Shown here one piece after another: positions 51,939 through 60,521 of a stretch of DNA of 64,000 nt. Within the stretch, counting starts at the first letter, position 1. Each line of letters begins with the position of its first letter. Below the pieces are notes generated by a model that worked only from the letters and a program-made list of their open reading frames with translations, was not told the DNA's origin and searched no databases. A program made the translations under genes and the position numbers. Source of the stretch: Williamsia muralis. Lineage in GTDB: Bacteria > Actinomycetota > Actinomycetes > Mycobacteriales > Mycobacteriaceae. The DNA lies in NCBI RefSeq assembly GCF_002735905.1, contig NZ_PEBD01000002.1:1-64000 (forward strand), in the 5' to 3' direction.

Positions 51939-52362
51939 AAAGTAAGTGCCGCCACGGTATCGCGCGCCGAGACCACCGCGGCGCGGGTCGCGAATGGCCC
52001 ACGACGATCGTTCTTCATCGCTTCTCCAGTCATTTCCTACCTCTCCAGTGAAGCTGTCCGCTGGTCGGGCAGCAGCTCGTGGAAGTAAGGATGAATGGTT
52101 GACCCAGCGTCAAGGTCAAGCGTGCTCCAGCCCTGGGCGCGTGATCGCGATGTCACTGCGGTGAATCAGGTCCGATCTCCGCCGGGTATACCCCTGTTCT
52201 GACCTCGACAACAGCACTGTCTGACTGTCGTTCGGCCGGCCGACGCCGCCCTCGCTGAGCTGCAACGACTCCGGCCGCCCGTCATCGACACCTTTCTGTG
52301 ACTAACTCTTTCGACGCTGATTGCGACGGTAGGAGTGGGTCGACAACGAAAGGATCTGCTCA
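51939..52362. other. Divergent intergenic region
   Basis: 424 bp. Holds the MerR-like operator described at 52097-52119 and the promoter of the lipoprotein gene at 52363. Small open frames here lack support. Confidence 0.4.
52097..52119 (-). promoter_or_regulatory. MerR-type operator/promoter for the ABC operon
   Basis: Plus-strand GGTTGAC-CCAGC-GTCAAGGTCAA (in parts): inner arms TTGAC (52099-52103) and GTCAA (52109-52113), outer TTGACC/GGTCAA (52114-52119). On the minus strand this provides TTGACC and TTGACG minus-35 boxes overlapping the dyad, as in MerR-controlled promoters. It is about 160 bp upstream of the ATPase start. Confidence 0.5.
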
Positions 52363-52992
52363 ATGAAAAGTATTGTCAGTTCACGGATTTCGAAGGCAGC
52401 AGCCGGTAAAGCGCTCACCGCCTTCGCGGCTGTGGCGCTCATGACGGGATGTGCAGACGACACTACGGACAGCTCTGCTCCCGTCACGACCACGTTGACC
52501 GAGACACGCACCGCAGATCCCGCCCTCACCTCTCCGCCGCCGGCCGCAATGGACGTGCCGGCGACCGAGTCTGATGTGGAGGAAGCGCCCTGCGGGTCAC
52601 AGGTCGATGCAACGATGATCGATGATGCAATCGCGCAGATCGCGCCCCCGATGCCAGGTGTGAATTGGGTGAGGGGCGAGAGCAACGCCGGCACTTGTTC
52701 GTTGCTGGTTTTCGTGGCCCTTCATACCCAGGGTGGTACGGGCTCGTCGCCGAATCAGCTGTTGCTCTTCCGTGGCGGCGACTTTCTCGGTACCGGTACC
52801 GCCTGCAACCTGAGCTACCAGATGATCACTGGCGCGGCCGACGATCAGATCGACGTTCGGTACCGCTACATTGTCGCCGACGAACCCAATGCCGCCCCGC
52901 AGGGCGAGGTGAACGTCGCCTACCGGTGGAACGGGTCCGGCATCGACATGATCGGCGAACTCCCTGAGGAGATCACCGACGGTGAATGCTGA
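52363..52992 (+). CDS. LppP/LprE-type lipoprotein
   Basis: 209 aa. Signal peptide with lipobox LMTGC (Cys30), followed by a Thr/Pro-rich linker to about residue 70. The folded domain has 'EEAPCGSQVDATMIDDAIAQI' and 'CSLLVFVALHTQG' with 'QLLLFRGGDFLGTGTACN', the pattern of the LppP/LprE lipoproteins of mycobacteria and relatives. Located on the outer face of the membrane; function unknown. Confidence 0.8.
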   Translation: MKSIVSSRISKAAAGKALTAFAAVALMTGCADDTTDSSAPVTTTLTETRTADPALTSPPPAAMDVPATESDVEEAPCGSQVDATMIDDAIAQIAPPMPGVNWVRGESNAGTCSLLVFVALHTQGGTGSSPNQLLLFRGGDFLGTGTACNLSYQMITGAADDQIDVRYRYIVADEPNAAPQGEVNVAYRWNGSGIDMIGELPEEITDGEC

Positions 52993-53024
52993 ACGCCCGT
53001 CCTCGGAGCCTGAAACCGCACCAC

Positions 53025-53978
53025 TCAGCCGGCGAAGGACACCCGACCACCACGCCACTTGGTAACGCTCAGAAATCGTTCCCAGCTCAGAGTTTCGGGA
53101 TCAATGGTTCGGCTCCAGCGCATGTCGCGGTCGTTGCCGAAGTAGCCGAACTGCACCGCGTACTCGGCCATACCGAGTACTTCGTCCACCAAGAGGGAGT
53201 TTTCGCCCAACTCCGGAAAGTAGGTGAGTAATCCGTCTCGTGAGTAGGCACTGCGATACTCGGCTTTCAGGCCGGTGACGCGGGAGAAGGCGTCGACCAT
53301 CTCGCCAGGGGAGATGAACTCGCCAATGATCGGCAGGGATGCACCCAGGTAGGGGTCGGGGTTTGAGAACACCTCGAGCACAGCTGGTCCGGTGGCAGTG
53401 GTCGGATCCACGAACGGGGCGCGAAAGTCCTCGGGCAGATAGAAGGGCATCAACGTCGTGTCGCCCTCGATGCGAGGTGGGTAGTACTCCAGGGCGTTGG
53501 TGTAGAAGAACGACAGCATGACAAAGGTGTGCGCCACGGGCAGGGTGCGGATGTGGTCAGCGACGCGGGCTTTGTCGGTGAAGTGCGGAGCGTATTTGGT
53601 TCCGCCTGTTCGTTGTTCGACATTCTCGAGGGTGCTGAAGACGAGATGCTCCACACCGGCTTCGACCGCTGCCTCGGCGAGCCGGCAGCCGAGGATGAAC
53701 TCCTCGGTTGACGGCGGCGTGACCGGTGGCGTCATGAGGAACGCTCCTTGTGCCGAGCGAAACGCATCTTCGAACCCACGCCAATGATCCGGAGTCAGGG
53801 CGCCGGTGCTGATCTCGGCGCCCAACGCCGCCAAGTGCCGGGCCTGGGCCGAGCCGGTGTCTCGCGTCAGGGCGCGCACCCGGAACTTCCCACTGCCGAG
53901 CAGGGAAGTGGTGACGCTTCTGCCTTGCTTGCTGGTTGCTCCCGCGACAACGATCAGTGGCTTACTCGTATCTGACAC
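53025..53978 (-). CDS. NmrA-like NAD(P)-binding protein
   Basis: 317 aa. Atypical SDR: 'IVVAGATSKQGRSVTTSLL' near the N-terminus and 'VEHLVFSTLENVEQ' before the active-site region. It lacks the Tyr-x3-Lys pair, as NmrA-type sensors and isoflavone-reductase-like proteins do. GTG 53978 has GGAG 6 nt upstream; an ATG at 53990 is the alternative. Divergent from an ArsR-type regulator with two palindromes between, so likely its target. Confidence 0.83.
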   Translation of the reverse strand: MSDTSKPLIVVAGATSKQGRSVTTSLLGSGKFRVRALTRDTGSAQARHLAALGAEISTGALTPDHWRGFEDAFRSAQGAFLMTPPVTPPSTEEFILGCRLAEAAVEAGVEHLVFSTLENVEQRTGGTKYAPHFTDKARVADHIRTLPVAHTFVMLSFFYTNALEYYPPRIEGDTTLMPFYLPEDFRAPFVDPTTATGPAVLEVFSNPDPYLGASLPIIGEFISPGEMVDAFSRVTGLKAEYRSAYSRDGLLTYFPELGENSLLVDEVLGMAEYAVQFGYFGNDRDMRWSRTIDPETLSWERFLSVTKWRGGRVSFAG

Positions 53979-54058
53979 AACACGCTCCATTCGTTTCGGC
54001 CGGACTCTCCGCAACCTGTTGAGGACGGAGCCGCAGCAGTTCACTTGGCCGCCCAAAA

Positions 54059-54132
54059 CATATCGTAATACCTCGATATGTCAATGTGTTGACTAGGTGC
54101 TGAACCTGTCACATCGAGATACAGTGATATGT
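54059..54132. promoter_or_regulatory. Two operator-like palindromes between the NmrA and ArsR genes
   Basis: Site 1: CATATCG (54059-54065) and CGATATG (54074-54080), perfect, 8-bp spacer. Site 2: ACATC (54111-54115) and GATATGT (54126-54132), a looser version with the same ATATG core. AT-rich inverted repeats of this kind are typical ArsR/SmtB binding sites. Confidence 0.5.
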
Positions 54133-54153
54133 CTTGAGTGAGGGGAGGTGAAC

Positions 54154-54501
54154 GTGGCACGTCAACGCAACACCGCCGACGGTCCGGGCGACCTCGATGA
54201 CGCAGTCGAGGCTCTGAAGGCCCTGGCAAACCCCGCCAGATTGCAGATCATGAACTGGCTTGGCGACCCCGACGGCGAGTTCGCTCAGTGGGAACCGATC
54301 GCCGACCGGCAAGAGTTCGGAGTCTGCGTCAGTCATCTGCAAGCGAAATCGGGGCTGGCTCAGTCGACCATCTCGTCCTACATGGCGACCCTGGAGCGTG
54401 CCGGCCTCGTGCAGTCCACGCGGATCGGCAAATGGACCCACTACAAGCGGGACGAGGACGCCATGTCCCGGCTTGGCGCGATGCTGGCTGGGGCGTCCTG
54501 A
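54154..54501 (+). CDS. ArsR-family winged-helix regulator
   Basis: 115 aa from GTG 54154, with GGGGAGG 5 nt upstream; the GTG at 54148 overlaps that site. Winged helix: 'AVEALKALANPARLQIMNWL', recognition part 'HLQAKSGLAQSTISSYMATLERAGLV', wing 'STRIGKWTHYKRD'. The Cys in 'EFGVCVSHL' is at a family-typical place, but no clear metal site is seen. It probably represses itself and the divergent NmrA-like gene through the two palindromes. Confidence 0.87.
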   Translation: MARQRNTADGPGDLDDAVEALKALANPARLQIMNWLGDPDGEFAQWEPIADRQEFGVCVSHLQAKSGLAQSTISSYMATLERAGLVQSTRIGKWTHYKRDEDAMSRLGAMLAGAS

Positions 54502-54642
54502 TCGGCCCGTGTGCGAGCGACGGCGGATAACGATCGCATCTCTAGCATCGGGAGATTGCGGAAATTAGTTGCCTCAGAGCACGTTTCGCGACTCTTAACC
54601 GCGCCGGTCTTCACTGGTTGTGACGGCGTGTGTCGTCGGAAG

Positions 54643-54855
54643 TCACTGACCAGCCTGGCCCGTGACACCGTCGGAGTAGCGCGACTGAACCTTGCCGAGC
54701 GCCAGAACGACCACCAGCGCAGCCGCCACGGGGAGGCAGGCAATCAGAACAATCCAGCTGGTGGACACACCGAGACCGATAAGCGCTCCGTCGACGACTG
54801 ATCCCAATTGGCCATCGAGCTCGCTGGCGCCGTCGGAGTCGGCGAGGTTCTCGGC
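54643..54855 (-). pseudogene. C-terminal remnant of an MFS-type drug transporter
   Basis: A 71-codon open stretch without a usable start reads '...DGQLGSVVDGALIGLGVSTSW' and then a strong transmembrane helix ('IVLIACLPVAAALVVVLAL') ending 'GKVQSR...'. This resembles the last loop and helix of EmrB/QacA-type transporters (FVDG...A...VAA...L). The preceding helices are absent. The rest of the 54502-54965 gap has no gene. Confidence 0.4.
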
Positions 54856-54965
54856 TCACCGAGTCGATTGACTCCGGCTCGCACCTGCCAACCGCTTTCT
54901 TAGGCCGGAGCGTACAACGCTCCATGGCAGCACGGGCAGCAGTTTCCGACAAGAAGCTTGCTACG

Positions 54966-55042
54966 TGGTGCCCCCGGTCAGACTCGAACTGACACTGGAC
55001 GGGTTTTGAATCCGTTGCCTCTGCCAATTGGGCTACGGGGGC
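54966..55042 (-). tRNA. Atypical tRNA with CAA anticodon (nominally Leu), encoded CCA
   Basis: Perfect 7-bp acceptor stem GCCCCCG/CGGGGGC (55042-55036 with 54976-54970), 5-bp T stem GTCAG/CTGAC with loop TTCGAGT, and an anticodon stem ACGGA/CCCGT around loop TTCAAAA, so the anticodon is CAA. A73 and CCA are encoded. The variable loop is only 5 nt, so it is class I. Leu tRNAs are class II with a long variable arm. The D arm (GCCCAATTGGCAG) and loop resemble tRNA-Trp (CCA anticodon) with one base changed. Mismatches: 13-22 (C-A) and 31-39 (A-C). Confidence 0.85.
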
Positions 55043-55160
55043 GCGTCGCAGACCACACTTTAGATGACGGGCCGGGCGCCGATCCAACCGGTACTGTTGC
55101 ACCACATCACGGGCGTTCGACTGCGCACGGGACGGCGATTTCAATGTGGAGGTGGGACCG

Positions 55161-55790
55161 ATGGCAACGACGGACGCAAGTGCAGCTCAGGCCAAGGAGC
55201 CGGCAGCAACGGTCCGCCGTGTCCTGGTCGCCGAAGACGATTCCTTGATCCGGATGGACCTCATCGAGATGTTGCGCGAAGAGGGCTACGACGTGGTGGG
55301 GGAGGCTCCCAACGGGCAGGTGGCCGTAGAGCTCACCGAGGAGTTGCGGCCCGACCTCGTCATCATGGACGTGAAGATGCCCGTCCGCGACGGTATCGAC
55401 GCGGCAGCGGAGATCGCGAGCAAACGGCTGGCCGCAGTCGTCATGCTGACCGCCTTCAGTCAGCGAGACTTCGTCGAGAAGGCACGGGACGCCGGTGCGA
55501 TGGCGTATCTGGTCAAACCATTCACCAAAGCCGACCTGGTGCCAACTATCGAGGTCGCGGTGAGCCGGTACACCGAACTCAACCTTCTCGAACGCGACGT
55601 CGCCGACCTCACCGAACGTCTTGAGATCCGCAAATTGGTGGAACGCGCAAAGGGCATCTTGATGGAGTCGCATTCGTTCAGCGAGCCCGATGCATTCAAG
55701 TGGATTCAGCGTGCGGCCATGGATCGCCGTACCACGATGAAAGCGGTGGCCGAAGTGGTCATCGATACCCTCGGCAACAAGGCCAAATAA
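55161..55790 (+). CDS. pdtaR: ANTAR-domain response regulator, PdtaR type
   Basis: 209 aa. Receiver domain with the acid pair D26-D27 (AEDDSLI), phosphoacceptor D70 (VIMDVKMP), Thr in 'VMLTAFS' and Lys in 'LVKPF'. The C-terminal ANTAR RNA-binding domain has 'LTERLEIRKLVERAKGILM' and 'EPDAFKWIQRAAMDRRTTMKAVAEVVI'. Such proteins antiterminate transcription at paired hairpins when phosphorylated by PdtaS. ATG 55161 has GGAGG 8 nt upstream. Between a tRNA and, further on, polA, it marks the conserved core region. Confidence 0.92.
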   Translation: MATTDASAAQAKEPAATVRRVLVAEDDSLIRMDLIEMLREEGYDVVGEAPNGQVAVELTEELRPDLVIMDVKMPVRDGIDAAAEIASKRLAAVVMLTAFSQRDFVEKARDAGAMAYLVKPFTKADLVPTIEVAVSRYTELNLLERDVADLTERLEIRKLVERAKGILMESHSFSEPDAFKWIQRAAMDRRTTMKAVAEVVIDTLGNKAK

Positions 55791-56033
55791 GCGCTCTGCC
55801 AGGCGTTTCCATCGCGGCCGGCACGGGCCAGGGCCCGGTCGGAGCAGACGCGCCGGAGCGCCGGCCGGACAACCGTGTTTCAAATCGGTCACGGCCAGGC
55901 TGCAGGTGCTCTCCAGTTTCACGAACGTTACTCGCGGGCAACACGATGGCGCTAGCTTTACCCAAGCGAGTGGCGGTCGTATGCGTCGTAGAAGACGCGC
56001 CGCGCTCGGTGGTTTACCGCGAGGAGAATGTTG

Positions 56034-57383
56034 ATGTCCCACAGATATCTCTTGAGGGGAACGATTGCCGCGGCGGTTTCCGTCATGGCAATTGCCGGCT
56101 GTAGTTCAGACGATTCTGACGACACGGCGACGACCGGAGGCGCTACCGGTGCATCCGCGTCTTCGTCCACGGAGGCAACAACCAACACCGACTGTGGTGA
56201 GAACGCCGACAAGGCGACGCCAGGACCGGTCAGCACGGCCCCCCTGAAGATCGGCACGCTGCTCCCCGCCACGGGAAGCCTGGCGTTCCTCGGACCGCCT
56301 GAGTTCGCAGGCGTCAAGCTCGCCGTGCAGGATGTGAATGCGGCAGGCGGCGTGCTCGACCAGCCGGTTCAGCAGATCGACGGTGACTCCGGAGACACCA
56401 CGACCGACACCGCCAACGCCACGGTGGACCGCGAGCTCGCAGCCGGCACCCAGGTGATCGTCGGTGCTGCATCGTCGTCGGTGTCGCTGAAGGTCATCGA
56501 CAAGATCAGCAATGCCGGGGCAGTGATGTTCTCGCCGGCCAACACCTCTGACGAGTTCACGTGCTACGCAGACAAGGGCCAGTACTTCCGTACGGCTCCT
56601 GCCGACACCCTGCAGGCCCAGGCGCTTGCACAGGTCATGGCCGAGGGCGGCGTGCAGCGTGTTGCCATCCTGGCGATGAACGACCCGTACGGCACCGGTC
56701 TGGCCAAGAACACCGTCTCCGATCTCGAGGCCGCGGGCATCCCGGCCGACCAGATCAAGACGATCATCTACGACCCGAACGCGCAGTCGTTCAACGCCGA
56801 GGTCGATCAGGTCAAGAACTTCAATCCCGACGGCATCGCCGTCATCGGATTCGAGGAGAGCGCCAAGATCATCACCCGCATGAACGAGGTGAAGATCGGA
56901 CCGAAGGACAAGCTCGTCTTCGGTGTCGACGGCAACATGGGCAACGCCCTGGGTGAGTCGGTCGGTCCGGGCATTCTCGAGGGAATGAAGGGCACCACGC
57001 CGTTGACCAATGTCGGCCCGCAGTTCGAGGCCCGTCTCAAGACCGCCGACCCGGCACTGATCGACTTCAACTACGCCGGTGAGAGTTACGACGCCGTGGT
57101 CATCTCCGCGCTCGCCGCCGAAGTGGCGAAGTCGACCAACGGCCGTTCGATCGCAGCGAACATCAACGCCGTGACCGAGGGTGGCACCAAGTGCAAGACG
57201 TACCAGGAATGCCTCCCGCTGGCCAAGGCCGGTACCGATTTCGACTATGACGGTGTCACAGGCGAATTGGCCTTCGTCACCGCCGGTGAGCCGTCCGTCG
57301 GTTCGTACGGTGTACTCGAGTTCGATGGCAACAACAAGTTGATCGCGCCTGTCGCCGACTACAAGGTCGTCAAGGGCAACTGA
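56034..57383 (+). CDS. livK: Branched-chain amino acid-type ABC binding lipoprotein (LivK family)
   Basis: 449 aa. Lipobox IAGC with Cys23, a Ser/Thr-rich linker, and a type I binding-protein fold: 'KIGTLLPATGSLAFLGPPEFAGVKLAVQDVNAAGGV', 'QVIVGAASSSVSLKVIDKI', 'MFSPANTSDEF'. ATG 56034 is 7 nt after GAGGAG; ATG 56028 is too close. It ends with its own terminator and points towards the oppositely oriented livFGMH genes, so receptor and transporter are separately transcribed. The ligand may be amino acids or short amides. Confidence 0.88.
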   Translation: MSHRYLLRGTIAAAVSVMAIAGCSSDDSDDTATTGGATGASASSSTEATTNTDCGENADKATPGPVSTAPLKIGTLLPATGSLAFLGPPEFAGVKLAVQDVNAAGGVLDQPVQQIDGDSGDTTTDTANATVDRELAAGTQVIVGAASSSVSLKVIDKISNAGAVMFSPANTSDEFTCYADKGQYFRTAPADTLQAQALAQVMAEGGVQRVAILAMNDPYGTGLAKNTVSDLEAAGIPADQIKTIIYDPNAQSFNAEVDQVKNFNPDGIAVIGFEESAKIITRMNEVKIGPKDKLVFGVDGNMGNALGESVGPGILEGMKGTTPLTNVGPQFEARLKTADPALIDFNYAGESYDAVVISALAAEVAKSTNGRSIAANINAVTEGGTKCKTYQECLPLAKAGTDFDYDGVTGELAFVTAGEPSVGSYGVLEFDGNNKLIAPVADYKVVKGN

Positions 57384-57418
57384 TCACCTCGCAGAGGTGA
57401 ACGCACAACACTAGGAAA

Positions 57419-57442
57419 GGCCCGGGTCGCAAGACCCGGGCC
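57419..57442 (+). terminator. Rho-independent terminator of livK
   Basis: GGCCCGGGTC (57419-57428), loop GCAA, GACCCGGGCC (57433-57442), then TTTCT. Perfect 10-bp stem 36 bp after the stop. Confidence 0.9.
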
Positions 57443-57515
57443 TTTCTGCGTGCGCTGATTGATCCGACCCGGCCCGCATCGCCTTGCACTCAACAGAATT
57501 CGCCGAAAGCCAGAA

Positions 57516-57546
57516 CGATCCGCCCCGGATCAACCGGGGCGGATCG
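57516..57546 (-). terminator. Terminator of the livFGMH operon
   Basis: A perfect 13-bp stem, CGATCCGCCCCGG (57516-57528) with 57534-57546, loop of 5 nt. On the minus strand it is followed by TTCTGG. It lies 23 bp after the livF stop. Confidence 0.8.
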
Positions 57547-57569
57547 TTGCGGAAAGCCTCTGAGTCGAG

Positions 57570-58418
57570 CTACTTCTTTTCGGCGCTTCCTGCCAGCGTC
57601 CCGAGATACAGCTCGATGATCTTCGGATCGTTGGCGAGGTTGGTGCCGGTGTCGGTATAGGCGTTGCGTCCCTGATCGAGCACGTAGCCACGATCGCAGA
57701 TCTGCAGGCAACGTCGGGCGTTCTGCTCCACGAGGATCACCGAGACGCCGGTGGCGTTGATCTTCTTGATCCGGATGAACACCTCGTCCTGGAACATCGG
57801 GGACAACCCGGCCGACGGCTCGTCGAGCAGCAGTACCGAAGGCTCCATCATCAGAGCCCGGCCCATGGCCACCATCTGACGCTCGCCACCGGACAGCGCT
57901 CCGGCCTTCACCTTGCGGCGTTCGGAGAGCAAGGGGAACAGTTCGGACACGAAGGCGAAGCGCTCGTTGAACTTCTTGGGACGCAGATAGATTCCCATCT
58001 CGAGGTTCTCTTCGATGGTGAGGGCAGGGAAGACGTTCTGGGTCTGCGGGACGTAGCCCACACCCTTGGTGACCAGCACGTGCGCCTTGGCCGAGGTGAT
58101 GTTGTCTCCGCGGAGTGTCACCGCTCCGACCCGCACAGGGATCAGCCCGAACAGGGTCTTGAGCAACGTCGATTTACCGGCGCCGTTGGGCCCGATGATC
58201 CCCACGATCTCACCGTCGTCGAGGTAGAAGTTGCACTCCTCGAGGATGTTGATACCCGGTAGATAGCCGGCGGTGATGTCATCGGCGCGCAGCAGCGCGT
58301 TGGCTGCCAGCTTGCGGTGTTCCTCAGGCGTGGCGGCCAATTCAGCGTGGCTGAGCCCGCCTGGCGCCGCGGTTGCACCCGATGAGGTGGATGATTTCGA
58401 GAGGTCCGGTCCACTCAT
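57570..58418 (-). CDS. livF: Branched-chain amino acid-type ABC ATPase LivF
   Basis: 282 aa. Walker A 'GPNGAGKST', signature 'LSGGERQMVAMGRAL', Walker B 'VLLLDEPSAGLSP'. Family-specific 'GYVPQTQNVFPALTIEENLEMG' marks LivF. It carries about 40 extra N-terminal residues rich in Ser, Ala and Glu. Overlaps livG by ATGA (58415-58418). Confidence 0.9.
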   Translation of the reverse strand: MSGPDLSKSSTSSGATAAPGGLSHAELAATPEEHRKLAANALLRADDITAGYLPGINILEECNFYLDDGEIVGIIGPNGAGKSTLLKTLFGLIPVRVGAVTLRGDNITSAKAHVLVTKGVGYVPQTQNVFPALTIEENLEMGIYLRPKKFNERFAFVSELFPLLSERRKVKAGALSGGERQMVAMGRALMMEPSVLLLDEPSAGLSPMFQDEVFIRIKKINATGVSVILVEQNARRCLQICDRGYVLDQGRNAYTDTGTNLANDPKIIELYLGTLAGSAEKK

Positions 58419-59536
58419 GGTTTGTCCTTTTTTCCGTGCGAGGTGGACGGAGTGATCGGGTCGGGCTGTGACAGGTCCCCGCCGGCTTGGAGGGTCTCTT
58501 CGATCGCGGCCTCGACCTGCTCTGCCAGCACGGCGGTTTCGCCGACCGGGTTACCGTCCTCGTCGAACTCAAGAGCTTGATCGTGGTGGCCGCCGAGATA
58601 CGCATCGACCACCGCGGGGTTGTCGCCGAGGCGGCCGGGGAGTGACTCGGCGATCACCTTGCCCTGTGCCATCACCACCACCCAGTCGCTGATGTCGCGG
58701 ATGACGTCCATGTCGTGTTCGACGAACACCACGGTCATACCCTCGTCGCGCAACGCCTTGATGTGTTCGAGCAGGCTCTGGGTCAACGCCGGGTTCACCC
58801 CAGCCATCGGCTCGTCGAGCATGACGACCTCGGGATTGGTCATCAACGCGCGTGCCATCTCCAGCAACTTGCGCTGACCACCCGACAGTGAACCGGCGTA
58901 GTCGTCCGCCTTGGCATCGAGCTTGAACCGCTTGAGCAATTCGTATGCACGCTCGGTGGTTTCGGCCTCCTGCTTGCGCCACGTCCACGGCGCCAACGCC
59001 TGCAGCATGTGCTCCCCGCTCTGGTGACGAGCACCGAGCCGCACATTGTCGAGTACCGACAACTTCGACAGCGCTTTGGTGAGCTGGAAGGTACGCACCA
59101 TGCCGTTGCGGGCAACCCGGTGCGGCACAACCCTTCCCATGTGCTTGCCGTTGAGCGACCAGCTACCTGTGTCGGGCTTGTCGAACCCGGTGATCAAGTT
59201 GAAGAACGTGGTCTTGCCGGCCCCGTTGGGGCCGATCAATCCCGTGATGCATCCGCGTTGGATCTCCAGATGCTTCACATCGACGGCTTTGAGGCCACCG
59301 AATGTCCGGGTGATGTTGTCCACCGAGATGATCGGGTCGGGTTTGGCCGAACCCGGTTCGGCGGTGACACCGGCGAAGAGCTCGGCGCGTTCGGCCGCGC
59401 TGAACGCCTTCAACTCGGCAAGAGTGGCCGGGGCCGCCTCGGTGACCAGCGTCGAGGCATCCACCCCGATGCCGGGTTCGGAGGCCGATCCGGTGCCGTC
59501 TGGACCGGGAGGCTGTGTGTGACGTCCGTCAGGCAT
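58415..59536 (-). CDS. livG: Branched-chain amino acid-type ABC ATPase LivG
   Basis: 373 aa, longer than the usual about 255. Core: Walker A 'GPNGAGKTTFF', signature 'LSGGQRKLLEMARAL', Walker B 'VVMLDEPMAGVNP', and the LivG-type 'FQLTKALSKLSVLDNV'. Extensions: about 75 residues before the core and about 50 acidic residues after it. Overlaps livM by 8 bp. Confidence 0.9.
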   Translation of the reverse strand: MPDGRHTQPPGPDGTGSASEPGIGVDASTLVTEAAPATLAELKAFSAAERAELFAGVTAEPGSAKPDPIISVDNITRTFGGLKAVDVKHLEIQRGCITGLIGPNGAGKTTFFNLITGFDKPDTGSWSLNGKHMGRVVPHRVARNGMVRTFQLTKALSKLSVLDNVRLGARHQSGEHMLQALAPWTWRKQEAETTERAYELLKRFKLDAKADDYAGSLSGGQRKLLEMARALMTNPEVVMLDEPMAGVNPALTQSLLEHIKALRDEGMTVVFVEHDMDVIRDISDWVVVMAQGKVIAESLPGRLGDNPAVVDAYLGGHHDQALEFDEDGNPVGETAVLAEQVEAAIEETLQAGGDLSQPDPITPSTSHGKKDKP

Positions 59537-60518
59537 CGAGCTGGACCTCTCGCTTGTTACCGAGGATTCCTTGCGGTCTGAAGACCATCATCAGGGCTAT
59601 CGCCAATCCCAACAAGACGTAACGGGTGGCGCCCACCTGCTGCTGCGTCATCTCGAACCAGGGGTCGGGGCCGGACGTGACCTGCCGCAGCAAGGCGTCG
59701 GGGATGGCCAGCAGGAACCAGAACAGCATCGCGCCGACAACCGGCCCGAACACCGTGGCGGCACCGCCGAGAATCAGCGCTCCGTAGGCGAAGAAGGTCT
59801 GCGCCGTGGAGTAGAAGTCGGGGTTGATCGACTGGGTCTGCAGCGCGTTGTACACACCCGCCACGCCACCGATGCAACCACCGAGAACCAGGGCCTGCAT
59901 CTTGTAGAAGTAGGCGTTCTTACCCAGCGACCGGGCGGCATCCTCGTCCTCACGAACAGCCTTGAGGACGCGACCCCAGGGACTACGCACGAGCAGCCAC
60001 ACCAGGAGACAGAGCAACAGCACGATCGCCCAGCCGACCACCATCGCCCAGAGGTCGGTGCCCTGGAACTTGACGCCGAAGAACGAGTACTGCTTGCCGT
60101 TGTCGAACGGGCTGTAGTCGAAGAACCCGTCCGCGTATCCGAAGATGCCGTTGGTCGAGTGCGTCAGGTCGTCGGAGGCGGTGGACCGGAAGACCAGTCG
60201 CAAGATCTCCGACGCCGCAATCGTGACGATGGCCAGATAGTCGGCCCGTAATCGAAGCGTGGGCAAACCGAGCACAAGGGCCAAGATCGCGGCGGCGACG
60301 ATGCCGACGATCGCACCCACCCACAGTGGCTGGTCGTAGTTGTCGGCCATGATGCCGACGCCGTAGGCGCCGAGCAGGGCGAAACCGATCTGACCGAAGT
60401 TGAGCAGTCCGGCGTAGCCGAAGTGCAGGTTCAGCCCGATCGCCAACAGCGCATAGAAAACCGCTGAGGGGCCGATCAATTGGGCAAACGAGGTCTGAAG
60501 TGCAGAGATGAGATCCAT
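59529..60518 (-). CDS. livM: Branched-chain amino acid-type ABC permease LivM
   Basis: 329 aa, about 9-10 helices. 'GLNLHFGYAGLLNFGQIGFALLGAYG' and 'LRADYLAIVTIAASEILR' are hallmark LivM blocks; 'SPWGRVLKAVREDEDAARSLGKN' is the EAA-like coupling loop for LivG/LivF. Three bases separate it from livH. Confidence 0.9.
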   Translation of the reverse strand: MDLISALQTSFAQLIGPSAVFYALLAIGLNLHFGYAGLLNFGQIGFALLGAYGVGIMADNYDQPLWVGAIVGIVAAAILALVLGLPTLRLRADYLAIVTIAASEILRLVFRSTASDDLTHSTNGIFGYADGFFDYSPFDNGKQYSFFGVKFQGTDLWAMVVGWAIVLLLCLLVWLLVRSPWGRVLKAVREDEDAARSLGKNAYFYKMQALVLGGCIGGVAGVYNALQTQSINPDFYSTAQTFFAYGALILGGAATVFGPVVGAMLFWFLLAIPDALLRQVTSGPDPWFEMTQQQVGATRYVLLGLAIALMMVFRPQGILGNKREVQLDA

Positions 60519-60521
60519 GAG

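Noticed and set aside
55107-56042. 311-codon minus-strand open frame over pdtaR
   Set aside because: Antisense of the response regulator; no family features.
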